Assembly: GCA_016932015.1 (NCBI GenBank)
Contig: JAFGDQ010000090.1
Location: forward strand, 1 to 32,249
DNA length: 32,249 nt
Direction of reading: 5' to 3'
Source: Spirochaetota bacterium
Lineage (GTDB): Bacteria; Spirochaetota; UBA4802; JAFGDQ01
Shown: positions 8,517-16,933 of the stretch, in pieces
How the letters are laid out: the number at the start of each line of letters is the position of its first letter
Position numbering within the stretch: the stretch's first letter is position 1
The notes under the pieces: generated by a model
What the model was told of the DNA's origin: nothing
Seen by the model: only the letters and a program-made list of their open reading frames with translations
The model's database searches: none
Translations under genes and position numbers: made by a program

Positions 8517-9512
8517 ATGTATATCGGGTTTGATATAGGCGGCACCAATATTAAAGGATTGCTGGCGGATAAAGACGGTACGATTCTGAATTTCAGAAAA
8601 ATTCCGATTTTGAAAAGCATAGGTGAGATTGAAGACAGCCTGATCAATCTTATAACTGAACTTGCATCATCAGATGGAAAATCCCTCAAAAAGATAAAAG
8701 CAATCGGTATCGGCTCAGCAGGCACAATTGACAAGGCCAGGGGCATTGTTATAACAAGCGCTAATATTCCGGCATGGAAAAAATACAATTTAGTAAAGGC
8801 TGTTGAAAAAAAAACAGGTATCAGAACATTTCTCGAGAATGACGCGAATGCAGCAATAATCGGCGAATGGTGGAAAGGTAACGGGAAGAAATTCAGCAAC
8901 TGGATAATGATAACTCTCGGTACAGGCATAGGCGGCGGAGTTATAATCAACAATGAAATTTATACAGGAAAATCCGGCAGTGCTATGGAAATCGGCCATA
9001 CAACTATTGATTATAATGGCCGGAAATGCTATTGCGGTAATACGGGATGCTTTGAACAGTATGCTTCTGCAACAGCTATTGTAAGATCAGCGGAAAAACA
9101 GTTAAAGAAAAATCCTGATTCTTCAGTCCATATGCGCCTTAAAAGAGAAAAAATAACCTCAAAACTTATTTATGAAGAAGCTCAAAAGGGAGATAAATTT
9201 GCGAAATCAGTATTTGATGAAGCATCTGTTTTCCTTGGAATCGGAATATCCAATTTAATATCGATTTTTAATCCTGAAGCTATAATTTTCGGTGGCGGAT
9301 TGTCAGATGCATGTAAAATAATGATACCGATAGTAAAGCAGGTTGTAAAAGAACGCGTACAGCCCGGACTCAAAGAAAATATTAAGTATCTGACTATCAC
9401 AAATCAGGAAAAAACTCCTGCACTTGGGGCAGTAAAAGTTGCTATTGATTCCTGTGAATCATACAAATACTCTTCCGGATTAACAATCAATAAATTAACT
9501 AACAACAGATAA
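8517..9512 (+). CDS. ROK-family sugar kinase (glucokinase-like)
   Basis: Cytosolic ATP-dependent hexose kinase of the ROK family, probably acting on glucose or an N-acyl hexosamine. The phosphate-binding motif FDIGGTNIKG is at residues 5-14. ENDANAA (near 102-108) carries the catalytic Asp, followed by TLGTGIGGG (about 134-142). EIGHT and then CYCGNTGCFEQYAS (about 172-185) supply the ROK zinc-binding cysteines. Length of 331 residues is normal. Start ATG at 8517 has AAAGAGG a few bases upstream. No sugar transporter or sugar regulator is beside it, so the substrate cannot be fixed from context. Confidence 0.92.
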   Translation: MYIGFDIGGTNIKGLLADKDGTILNFRKIPILKSIGEIEDSLINLITELASSDGKSLKKIKAIGIGSAGTIDKARGIVITSANIPAWKKYNLVKAVEKKTGIRTFLENDANAAIIGEWWKGNGKKFSNWIMITLGTGIGGGVIINNEIYTGKSGSAMEIGHTTIDYNGRKCYCGNTGCFEQYASATAIVRSAEKQLKKNPDSSVHMRLKREKITSKLIYEEAQKGDKFAKSVFDEASVFLGIGISNLISIFNPEAIIFGGGLSDACKIMIPIVKQVVKERVQPGLKENIKYLTITNQEKTPALGAVKVAIDSCESYKYSSGLTINKLTNNR

Positions 9513-9530
9513 AATGTTGGAAAATAAAAC

Positions 9531-9561
9531 TTGACTATATATGATTTATATACGACATAAT
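9531..9561 (+). promoter_or_regulatory. Candidate promoter for the CheX-like gene
   Basis: TTGACT at 9531-9536 and CATAAT at 9556-9561 each differ from consensus at one position. The 19-base spacer is long. The predicted leader is about 30 bases and ends in a GAGG Shine-Dalgarno before the ATG at 9599. It suggests the gene is transcribed separately from the ROK kinase. Confidence 0.4.
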
Positions 9562-9598
9562 CTTAAATCACATCTTTTTGTAACAATTTGAGGATCTC

Positions 9599-10063
9599 AT
9601 GAACAGCTATGACAGATATTACAACTGTATTGTAAGAGCTGTTGACCATATATTTAAAAACTTCTTTCAGGATGACGATATTCAGGAAGTTTTTAAAAGC
9701 CAGTCGACAAAAGAAGATTCAACAGTCGCAATTGAAATTGACGGATCTCTTTCAGGGGAAATTATAGTAAATATTCCGAAATCCACTTTAAATCTGCTTA
9801 TCCAGAAAATGATACCTGATGTAAAACCAAACTCAAAATCACTTCAGAAACACTACGCTGATGTTGCAGGAGAACTTGCGAATATGATTACAGGTACATT
9901 TGCCAATCAGCTTCAATTCGTTGAACAGGACATAAAACTCTCACCACCCGAATTTGACAATGATCCGATCACAATTAAAACCCTTTATGAGAATATAAAT
10001 ATTTCTTTTGATTCAAGTTATGGCGGTTTTGATGTAGATCTTTACTATAAAGAAAACGATTAA
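9599..10063 (+). CDS. CheX-like protein of the CheC/CheX/FliY phosphatase family
   Basis: Family members dephosphorylate CheY-P or act as receiver-linked modules. This 154-residue protein has the family active-site pattern: GELANMITG near residues 96-104 gives the E-x-x-N pair, and a proline pair about 21-22 residues after the Asn (SPPEF) completes the E-x2-N-x~20-P signature. The N-terminus (YNCIVRAVDHIFKNFF) matches the CheX start helix. It appears single-domain with no receiver fused. No che, flagellar or response-regulator gene is nearby; its neighbours are a ROK kinase and a sodium symporter. The catalytic motif looks intact, so phosphatase activity is plausible. The target is unknown. 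Confidence 0.8.
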   Translation: MNSYDRYYNCIVRAVDHIFKNFFQDDDIQEVFKSQSTKEDSTVAIEIDGSLSGEIIVNIPKSTLNLLIQKMIPDVKPNSKSLQKHYADVAGELANMITGTFANQLQFVEQDIKLSPPEFDNDPITIKTLYENINISFDSSYGGFDVDLYYKEND

Positions 10064-10103
10064 TACACTATACACTTTAAAATCATTTATCAGGAGAAAA
10101 GTC

Positions 10104-11855
10104 ATGTCAATAAGCTTTCCTGATGTTCTGCTAATCGCAGTATATTTTATCGTAAGTTTTATAATAGCTATTTATTTCTCCAAACGGGCCGGTAAGAGCA
10201 CTGAAGAATTTTTCCTGTCAGGCAGAAAACTTCCATGGTGGATTGCCGGCACGGGCATGGTTGCAACAACATTTTCCGCAGACACCCCGCTTGCGGTAAC
10301 TGAACTTGTAGCCCAAAACGGAATATCAGGAAACTGGCTCTGGTGGAACATGGTAGCAGGCAGTGTATTTACCGTTTTCTTTTTCGCCAAACTATGGAGA
10401 AGAGCTAATATCCTGACTGATGTTGAATTCATTGAAATCCGATATTCAGGAAAACCGGCTGCGTTTTTAAGAGGGTTCAAGGCGATTTATCTTGGCCTGT
10501 TTATGAACTGTATTATTATGGGATGGGTTAATGTTGCTCTTGCTGAAATAATCAGAAATATTTTCGGACTTAGTGAAGGATTTGTAATAATATCAGTAAT
10601 CGCATGTATGCTAATAGTAGGAATTTACTCCGCTATAGCCGGTCTATGGGGAATAGTGATCACCGACTTCTTTCAGTTTATTATGGCAATGGCTGGATGT
10701 ATAATTCTTTCTGTTATTATAATCAATCTTCCGCAAATTGGCGGAATCGATGGACTTAAGCGTGCTCTTCCCGAGCAGGTTTTTCACTTTCTACCGACTC
10801 TGAATTTCAGCGGAGGACAGGTCGCGGGCGGTATAATCGCGTTATCGTTCAGCGCGTTTCTCGCACATATTTTCGTGCAATGGTGGGCATCATGGTATCC
10901 GGGTGCTGAACCCGGCGGCGGCGGATATATTGCCCAGAGAATGATGTCAGCAAAGGATGAGAGGCATTCACTGCTTTCCACACTGTGGTTTTCTATAGCT
11001 CATTACGCGCTCCGTCCATGGCCATGGATCATCGTTGCTCTCTGTTCACTTGTGCTCTACCCGGACCTCGCTCCTGAAGCAAAGAAGACCGGCTATATTC
11101 TTGCCATGAAAGACTACCTTCCATCCGGACTTCTCGGTCTGACAGTAGCTGCTTTTCTTGCTGCTTATATGTCAACCATATCAACTCATCTGAACTGGGG
11201 AAGTTCCTACATTATGAACGACCTTTATAAACGGTTTATGAAAAAAGGCGGGACAGAAAGACATTATGTAGTCGTTTCCAAAATAATAACTTTGATACTT
11301 GTGGCTATTTCAAGCCTTCTTATACTTGTTATAAATTCAATATCAGGCGCATGGGCATTTATCATTGAATGCGGTGCCGGGTTAGGACTTGTACTTATTC
11401 TGCGGTGGTACTGGTGGAGAATAAATGCCTGGTCTGAAATCGTCGCAATGTTAGCGCCTTTTGCAGGCTACTCAATTACAAAATTCGTCCTGAAAATCAG
11501 TTTTCCGGAAAGTCTGTTTTTTATTGTGCTGTTTTCTACAATAGCATGGGTAATTGCCACATTTGTAACAAAACCGACAGACTCAAACAAGCTTCTGGAA
11601 TTCTATAAAAGAGTACTTCCGGGAGGCCCGGGCTGGAAAAAAGTAGATGACGGTCAGATTGAAAATAAATCCGAAAAGCTAACTTCGCTTTTCATCAACT
11701 GGATTATGGGTATCGTGCTTGTATACACTTCCCTGTTCGGAATTGGAAAAATTATATTTAAAGAATACCTGCCCGGATTTGTTTTACTGATAATTGCGGT
11801 TGTGCTTTTTACGGGGATAAGTTTAAGATTAAAGAAAAATACTGCTGCTTCATAA
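10104..11855 (+). CDS. Sodium:solute symporter (SSS/SLC5 family)
   Basis: Inner-membrane secondary transporter importing an organic solute with Na+. The 583-residue protein is hydrophobic almost throughout, with roughly 13-15 membrane helices. The N-terminal signature FFLSGRKLPWWIAGTGMVATTFSADTP belongs to a clade of SSS transporters annotated only as sodium:solute symporters. GGGYIAQRMMSAKDE (about residues 270-285) and AAFLAAYMSTISTHLNWG (about 352-369) match the conserved loop and helix of the family. A hydrophilic segment (about 495-530) precedes the last two helices. Start ATG at 10104 has CAGGAG nearby, 40 bases after the CheX-like gene. The gene looks richer in G+C than its flanks by eye. 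Substrate cannot be predicted. Confidence 0.9.
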   Translation: MSISFPDVLLIAVYFIVSFIIAIYFSKRAGKSTEEFFLSGRKLPWWIAGTGMVATTFSADTPLAVTELVAQNGISGNWLWWNMVAGSVFTVFFFAKLWRRANILTDVEFIEIRYSGKPAAFLRGFKAIYLGLFMNCIIMGWVNVALAEIIRNIFGLSEGFVIISVIACMLIVGIYSAIAGLWGIVITDFFQFIMAMAGCIILSVIIINLPQIGGIDGLKRALPEQVFHFLPTLNFSGGQVAGGIIALSFSAFLAHIFVQWWASWYPGAEPGGGGYIAQRMMSAKDERHSLLSTLWFSIAHYALRPWPWIIVALCSLVLYPDLAPEAKKTGYILAMKDYLPSGLLGLTVAAFLAAYMSTISTHLNWGSSYIMNDLYKRFMKKGGTERHYVVVSKIITLILVAISSLLILVINSISGAWAFIIECGAGLGLVLILRWYWWRINAWSEIVAMLAPFAGYSITKFVLKISFPESLFFIVLFSTIAWVIATFVTKPTDSNKLLEFYKRVLPGGPGWKKVDDGQIENKSEKLTSLFINWIMGIVLVYTSLFGIGKIIFKEYLPGFVLLIIAVVLFTGISLRLKKNTAAS

Positions 11856-11865
11856 ATATAGTTAT

Positions 11866-11890
11866 CAGGCAGGCGCAAGGCCTGCCCCTG
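11866..11890. terminator. GC-rich hairpin between convergent genes, probable bidirectional terminator
   Basis: GGCAGGC at 11868-11874 pairs with GCCTGCC at 11880-11886 around a 5-base loop, with an additional CAG/CTG pair outside. It sits between the convergent symporter and efflux-operon 3' ends, where a terminator is expected. Neither side has a strong T-tract, so intrinsic termination may be inefficient. Confidence 0.45.
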
Positions 11891-11958
11891 CAAAATTACC
11901 TTTGCTCATATATAATCTTTAACAAATATCAAATCAGACAAAAACTTACCTAAAAAAT

Positions 11959-12885
11959 CTATATCCCCAGCTTTCTTGCTTCAGACACGAATACATCCTC
12001 AAGAGTCGGTGTAATTTTCTCAATCTTAAACTTACTGACGCCTTTTGCCCTGAGATCATCGCTTAGCTTATTTTTGAGAGGAACCTTGTGATCGCATAAA
12101 ATATGTATTGTGCTACCGAAAATGGCAGCTTCTTCTATATACGGAAGCTCGGAAACAAAATCAAAAACCGAAATAAAATCCTCAACGGTTAAAGCGTAAA
12201 CTCCGTTTGTCAGCGTTTTCTTAAGAGCTTCGGGAGAATCCATGGAGATAATTTTACCTGAAATAATCAGCGCCAGGCGGTCGCAGTGCTCGGCCTCATC
12301 CATATAATGTGTAGTAACAAATACAGTCTTTCCCTGTCTTGAGAACTCGTAAATCAGGTCCCAGAAATTTCTCCGCATAATCGGGTCCACTCCGGATGTC
12401 GGTTCATCAAGAAACAGAATTTCAGGATTATGTAAAATAGAAGCTCCGAGAGCAAGGCGCTGTTTGACACCTCCCGGGAGTGTGCCTACTATAGTATCCT
12501 TTCTTTTACCGATTTCCGCAATATCCAGAGCATATTCTATTCTTTTCTTTAACTGATTCCCTTCAAGGCCGTATATACTTCCGAAAAGTTCAAGGTTTTC
12601 CATTACTGTCAAATCGCTGTATAAAGAAAACCTCTGTGACATGTAACCAATGTTATTCTTGATCCGGCTCTGTTCTGTTATAATATCATTACCTGATACC
12701 CTGCCGACACCGCTTGTCGGCATAAGTATACCGCATAGCATTCGGATGGTAGTACTCTTACCTGCACCGTTAGGCCCGAGAAATCCGAAGATCTCTCCCT
12801 GCTTTACATCAAAACTGATATTGTCTACAGCAGTAAATTTTCCGAATTGCTTGGTAAGATTTTGCACTTCAACAGAAAATCCCAT
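11959..12885 (-). CDS. ABC exporter ATPase, equivalent to the C-terminal half of YbhF
   Basis: ATPase of an ABC-2 type exporter. From the chosen start (308 residues) it shows Walker A GPNGAGKST at 38-46, Q-loop Gln near 84, signature LPGGVKQRLALG at 136-147, Walker B LFLDEP (D160, E161) and switch histidine TTHYMDEAE (H193). The signature is LPGG rather than LSGG, as in the second half of E. coli YbhF (ELPLGFKQ, from memory). The open frame extends upstream to 13029, but ATG at 12885 is preferred. It overlaps the TAA of the upstream permease (TAATG), has GGAGG just before it, and begins at the normal domain edge. It is the last gene of the efflux operon. Confidence 0.93.
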   Translation of the reverse strand: MGFSVEVQNLTKQFGKFTAVDNISFDVKQGEIFGFLGPNGAGKSTTIRMLCGILMPTSGVGRVSGNDIITEQSRIKNNIGYMSQRFSLYSDLTVMENLELFGSIYGLEGNQLKKRIEYALDIAEIGKRKDTIVGTLPGGVKQRLALGASILHNPEILFLDEPTSGVDPIMRRNFWDLIYEFSRQGKTVFVTTHYMDEAEHCDRLALIISGKIISMDSPEALKKTLTNGVYALTVEDFISVFDFVSELPYIEEAAIFGSTIHILCDHKVPLKNKLSDDLRAKGVSKFKIEKITPTLEDVFVSEARKLGI

Positions 12886-14045
12886 TATTCCATCCTCCGT
12901 GAAAATCTTCGAACACTCAGCCCGGTCAACACAATTCCGAATATTAGCAAAATGAAAACCTGCGACCATAACATCTTTATTCCTACTCCTTTCAGGAATA
13001 TTCCGCGAATGATTGTAATATAATACCATAGAGGATTAAAACATGCCACAACCCGCATTGCAAAAGGCATTGCATATACAGGGAATACAAATCCGGAAAA
13101 TAAAATCGCAGGAATAAAGAACAGAAAAGTTGTAAGCATGGCCTCCTGCTGGGTTCTGGAAATTGTTGAAATATAAAGTCCGACAGCAAGTGTTGATATT
13201 ACAAAAATCAGACTCGCAAACAGCAGAAAAATAAAACTGCCGTTAAAAGGAACATTAAACCAGAAAATATTGATAATCGAAACAAGACAGATATCAAAAA
13301 AGCTGATAATGACAAAAGGAACTGTTTTCCCTGTAATATATTCAAGAGAAAAAATTGGACTGACTATAATCTGTTCAATAGTGCCTATTTCTTTTTCCCT
13401 GACTACAGACATCGACGTAAGCATTATAGTAATCAGAGTAATTAAAATTCCAAAAACACCGGGCAGATAAAAATTTCTGCTTTTAAGATCAGGATTAAAC
13501 AGCACCCTTTCCTGAACATTAACAGGCTCTTTCATACGCATGCCTGCAGTATTTCTGCTTATCATAAGATATTGTATTTTATTCTTAAAATATTCCAGAG
13601 CAAAATCATTTGTTATACCCGTCACATATGATGAAATTACTGACGCCCTTGTTGATTCCGTGCCATCTAGTATTATCTGTACTTCAGTATTTCTGCCGGA
13701 CTTAACGTTCTTTGCAAATCCTTTCGGAATGCGCAGGACCATATCTACAGCTCCCAGGTCAAGAAGATATGATATCTCTTTTTCCGACTCAAGATATCTG
13801 TCATAAATAAAATATGTACCTGATATAAATTTACTGATAAACTTCCGGCTTTCAAATGTACGGTCTCCGTCAAGCACAGCGGTTTTAATCTGCTTAACGT
13901 CAGTGTTAACAGCATATCCGAAAATCAGCATCATAACCACAGGCATCGCGAAAAGCATTCCTATCATCTGCTTATTTCGGAACACCTGCTTAAACTCTTT
14001 TTTAACCAGGCTCTTTATAATATTTTTTCGAATTGGTGTATGCAT
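12885..14045 (-). CDS. ABC-2 type permease (YbhS/YbhR-like)
   Basis: Membrane subunit of the exporter. The 386-residue protein has one N-terminal helix (about residues 26-47), a large extracytoplasmic domain (about 50-175) and five C-terminal helices. This is the ABC2_membrane_3 plan. EKEIGTIEQIIVSPI (about 222-236) is the conserved coupling-helix motif, and FSGFVFPVYAMPFAMR leads into the final helices. ATG at 14045 has AGAGG upstream, 17 bases after the preceding permease. It pairs with the gene at 14063-15211 as a heterodimer. Which corresponds to YbhS and which to YbhR is not decidable here. Confidence 0.9.
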   Translation of the reverse strand: MHTPIRKNIIKSLVKKEFKQVFRNKQMIGMLFAMPVVMMLIFGYAVNTDVKQIKTAVLDGDRTFESRKFISKFISGTYFIYDRYLESEKEISYLLDLGAVDMVLRIPKGFAKNVKSGRNTEVQIILDGTESTRASVISSYVTGITNDFALEYFKNKIQYLMISRNTAGMRMKEPVNVQERVLFNPDLKSRNFYLPGVFGILITLITIMLTSMSVVREKEIGTIEQIIVSPIFSLEYITGKTVPFVIISFFDICLVSIINIFWFNVPFNGSFIFLLFASLIFVISTLAVGLYISTISRTQQEAMLTTFLFFIPAILFSGFVFPVYAMPFAMRVVACFNPLWYYITIIRGIFLKGVGIKMLWSQVFILLIFGIVLTGLSVRRFSRRME

Positions 14046-14062
14046 AAATTATGCCTCTGTTT

Positions 14063-15211
14063 TTATTCGGGCAGTCGTAATGTAATTTTTTTTATACTGA
14101 TTGTAATCATTATTAATGCGAATGCTGCAAGGAATACTATCTGTGTCCAGAGAAGTGAATAACTTATTCCTTTCAGAATTATTCCTCTGAATATTATGAT
14201 TAAATACTTTGCCGGAACAATATAACTTATCACCTGAATAATCAGAGGCATATTCGCGACAGGGAAGATAAAATCTGAAAGAATAAAAGCAGGCATGTAT
14301 GTTATTACCATTGAGAGCTGAACGGACAATACCTGTACCCTTGTTACTGAAGATATCATCATCCCGAGGCTTGTTGTACCGATCAGAAAAAGAACACCAA
14401 GTATAATTAATTCTATTAAGCTACCTTTAAAAGGAACATCAAAGATAAAGAATCCTGCCAATAGCATGATAATGATTCCGAATACCCCGATAAAAATATA
14501 CGGGATCAATTTTCCGAGAACCAGTTCATAGCTTCGAAGAGGTGTGGTAATCAGTGTTTCCATGGTTCCTCTTTCCCATTCCCTGGAAATAGTAAGTGAC
14601 GCAATTAACGCTGAAATAACGGAAAGCATTATTACTATAAGACCGGGTATAATAAAATTTTTACTGAGAAGTTCGGGATTGAACCATATCCTGTTCTCAG
14701 TTTCAACAGGAACTTTGGTTTCAGATATGCCGATTCGTTTAAGTTCATTTACTTTTACTTCAATATTATAATTAGCAATAATTGCCTTTACGTACCCGAT
14801 TGCCACAGTTGCACTTGTCGAATCTGAACCGTCAGCAAGAAGCTGAATATCGGTTTTCTTTCCCGACTTAAAACGTTTCTCAAAACCGTCAGGAATGACC
14901 ACTGCAAGTTTAATATCTTCTTTATCTATAAGACGATCTATTTCACTATAATCCGATACATAATCATAAATATGCAGGTAATCGGTATGTGAAAATTTCT
15001 CAAGAAACTGACGGGATGTTGTTGTTCTGTCCTGATCATATACTGCCATGCTTACGTTTTTTACATCCATTGTTAGCGCATACCCGAAAAGAAGAATAAG
15101 CGCAAAAGGAGCGATAAGCGCAAAAATCAGACTTCGCGTGTCCCTGCGTATCTGAATCCACTCTTTGTCCGCAATAACGGTTATTCTGACTAATGACCGG
15201 TATATTTTCAT
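14063..15211 (-). CDS. ABC-2 type permease (YbhS/YbhR-like)
   Basis: Second membrane subunit of the exporter (382 residues) with the same plan: an N-terminal helix (about 28-48), a soluble extracytoplasmic domain, and a C-terminal helix bundle. REWERGTMETLITTPL (about 215-230) is the diagnostic ABC-2 motif, and SDFIFPVANMPLIIQ matches the conserved loop of this subfamily. The ATG at 15211 overlaps the TAA of the upstream ATPase by one base, with GGAGA before it, so expression is coupled. Its strong similarity in motif spacing to the next permease suggests an ancient duplication. Confidence 0.9.
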   Translation of the reverse strand: MKIYRSLVRITVIADKEWIQIRRDTRSLIFALIAPFALILLFGYALTMDVKNVSMAVYDQDRTTTSRQFLEKFSHTDYLHIYDYVSDYSEIDRLIDKEDIKLAVVIPDGFEKRFKSGKKTDIQLLADGSDSTSATVAIGYVKAIIANYNIEVKVNELKRIGISETKVPVETENRIWFNPELLSKNFIIPGLIVIMLSVISALIASLTISREWERGTMETLITTPLRSYELVLGKLIPYIFIGVFGIIIMLLAGFFIFDVPFKGSLIELIILGVLFLIGTTSLGMMISSVTRVQVLSVQLSMVITYMPAFILSDFIFPVANMPLIIQVISYIVPAKYLIIIFRGIILKGISYSLLWTQIVFLAAFALIMITISIKKITLRLPE

Positions 15212-16128
15212 TAAAAATTTCTCCGGTGAATGATCTCAAGAAAACAGTTTTCAAGTGTAGGTACTTTACGCTTGATTGATTTTGTTTCGATGTTCTCATT
15301 TTTGAAAATACGTCTGATATCTGCATCAGCTTTTGAAGGATTCCCTGAAAATATTCTTAGCGCACTGCCCTCTCTTATAATATTTCCGAAATTCCCACCA
15401 GCTTTGATCGCTCTTTCAGCCTTCCATACATCCGATACTGAAATTTCAAGGAGGCTGCCTGCTATGCTTTTCTTAATCTCAGAAGGCCGGCCGAGTCTTA
15501 AGAAACTTCCGTTGTACATTAAAGCAAGCCTTGTGCATCTCTCAGCTTCATCAAGATAAGCAGTGCTTATAACTATTGTTACACCATCTGTTAACAGATC
15601 ATAAAGAATTTTCCAGAACTCCCTGCGTGAGACAGGGTCAACACCGTTTGTAGGTTCGTCCAGCAGTATAATATCAGGATTATGCACAAGGCTGCATGCA
15701 AGACCGAGTTTCTGTTTCATTCCGCCTGATAATTTTCCGGCAAGCCTGTCCTTAAACGGTTCAAGCCTGCTGAAATCATAAAGACGTTTCATTCTTTTAA
15801 AGATACCTTTCCTTGAAACACCGAAAAGCCTTCCGAAAAAATATATATTTTCCTCAACAGTAAGATCTTCATACAGCCCGAAACGCTGCGGCATATAGGC
15901 AAGATTTTCTTTTACAAGAAACGGATTCTCTGCAACATTTATATCTTTTATGTGAATCGTACCGCTTTCAGGAATAATAATGCCGGCGATTAAGCGAAGA
16001 AGAGTACTTTTACCTGCACCGTCCGGACCTACTATTCCGAATATCTCTCCTTTAGCAATATTAAAAGACAAGTCAGATGCGGCAGTAATTTCATTGAATG
16101 TCTTTGTTATGCTGTTTACTTTAATCAA
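15211..16128 (-). CDS. ABC exporter ATPase lacking the switch histidine, equivalent to the N-terminal half of YbhF
   Basis: First ATPase of the exporter (305 residues). Walker A is GPDGAGKST (about 34-42), Q-loop Gln near 81, signature LSGGMKQKLGLAC (133-145) and Walker B IILLDEPTNGVDP (D157, E158). The usual switch His is replaced: the segment reads STAYLDEAE with Ala at about 190. As I recall, the first half of E. coli YbhF has the same GPDGAGK, LSGGMKQKLGLAC and a non-His residue (STSYLDEAE). This supports orthology and a built-in catalytic asymmetry with the other ATPase. The start appears to be TTG at 16128, overlapping the fusion-protein gene by 8 bases; no in-frame ATG lies at the domain edge. 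Confidence 0.92.
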   Translation of the reverse strand: MIKVNSITKTFNEITAASDLSFNIAKGEIFGIVGPDGAGKSTLLRLIAGIIIPESGTIHIKDINVAENPFLVKENLAYMPQRFGLYEDLTVEENIYFFGRLFGVSRKGIFKRMKRLYDFSRLEPFKDRLAGKLSGGMKQKLGLACSLVHNPDIILLDEPTNGVDPVSRREFWKILYDLLTDGVTIVISTAYLDEAERCTRLALMYNGSFLRLGRPSEIKKSIAGSLLEISVSDVWKAERAIKAGGNFGNIIREGSALRIFSGNPSKADADIRRIFKNENIETKSIKRKVPTLENCFLEIIHRRNF

Positions 16129-16933
16129 TTTGATTTTCCATAATAAGTATTTCAGCGTCAGCAGGCATTCCCGGTTTAAGGCTCATATCCTGATTTTCAA
16201 TAGCTATCTTTACCGCAAAAACCAGTTTTGTTCTTTCTTCTTTTGTCTGAATTGTTTTCGGTGTAAACTCAGCTTTATTTGAAATAGCTACAACCTTTCC
16301 TTTGTATTGCCTGTCAGGAAATGAATCAATACCTATAAAAGCATTTTGACCAAGCTTTACCAAACCAAGCTTAACTTCATTAACATAAATGTACATCCAC
16401 GGCCTTGTTAAATCCGCAACTGTTAAGATTGGTGTACCGGGAAAGGCCATCTCTCCCGTTTCCAGATTCGTATCAAGAACCGTACCTGATATTGGAGAAT
16501 AAATAATCGCGTTTTCTATTGCTGCATTTATCTGATCATACGCGGCTTTTGTTATTGTGTATGCTGTCTCTGCATTGTCATACGCCTGTTTTGACACAGA
16601 TCCTGACTTAAATAAATCTCTAATTCTTGCTAAATTTTTCTTAGTGTTTTCAAGATTAGCAGTTGCACTGAGTTTCTGTGCTTTTAGTTCATCATACTCA
16701 AGCTTCGCCAGTAATTCTCCTTTTTTTACGGAGTTCCCTTCCATTTCTGGAAGATCCATTACTCTTCCAGCTATCTTTGAACTGATTTCAATTTCAGTCA
16801 CTTCAATTGTGCCTGATCCGGTGATCCTACCCTCTGCTTCTTCATCATGCCTGAAAACTTCGAAATAAAGAACAGATGCAGTCAGCAGAATAACCATAAA
16901 TAGAACCGGAATAATTTTCTTTTTCCTGATCAT
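16121..16933 (-). CDS. Membrane fusion protein (HlyD/YbhG type)
   Basis: Periplasmic adaptor that joins the inner-membrane ABC pump to the TolC-like channel. An N-terminal anchor helix (about residues 5-24) is followed by a lipoyl-like half, VTEIEISSKIAGRVMDLPEMEGNSVKKGELLA (about 45-77). A short coiled-coil hairpin (about 80-140) comes next. The returning lipoyl half is IIYSPISGTVLDTNLETGEMAFPGTPI (about 143-169), and the beta-barrel carries GQNAFIGIDSFPDRQYKGKV. At 270 residues it is somewhat short because the hairpin is short. ATG at 16933 overlaps the tolC stop (ATGA), and its own end overlaps the next ATPase, so the operon is tightly coupled. Confidence 0.92.
   Translation of the reverse strand: MIRKKKIIPVLFMVILLTASVLYFEVFRHDEEAEGRITGSGTIEVTEIEISSKIAGRVMDLPEMEGNSVKKGELLAKLEYDELKAQKLSATANLENTKKNLARIRDLFKSGSVSKQAYDNAETAYTITKAAYDQINAAIENAIIYSPISGTVLDTNLETGEMAFPGTPILTVADLTRPWMYIYVNEVKLGLVKLGQNAFIGIDSFPDRQYKGKVVAISNKAEFTPKTIQTKEERTKLVFAVKIAIENQDMSLKPGMPADAEILIMENQID

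Noticed and set aside
8498..8953. 151-residue open frame on the minus strand
   Set aside because: Antisense to the ROK kinase with no motif or ribosome site; shadow frame.
12886..13029. N-terminal extension of 48 residues on the second ABC ATPase
   Set aside because: It overlaps the upstream permease gene in another frame. The internal ATG at 12885 has GGAGG, a TAATG overlap and the normal domain start.
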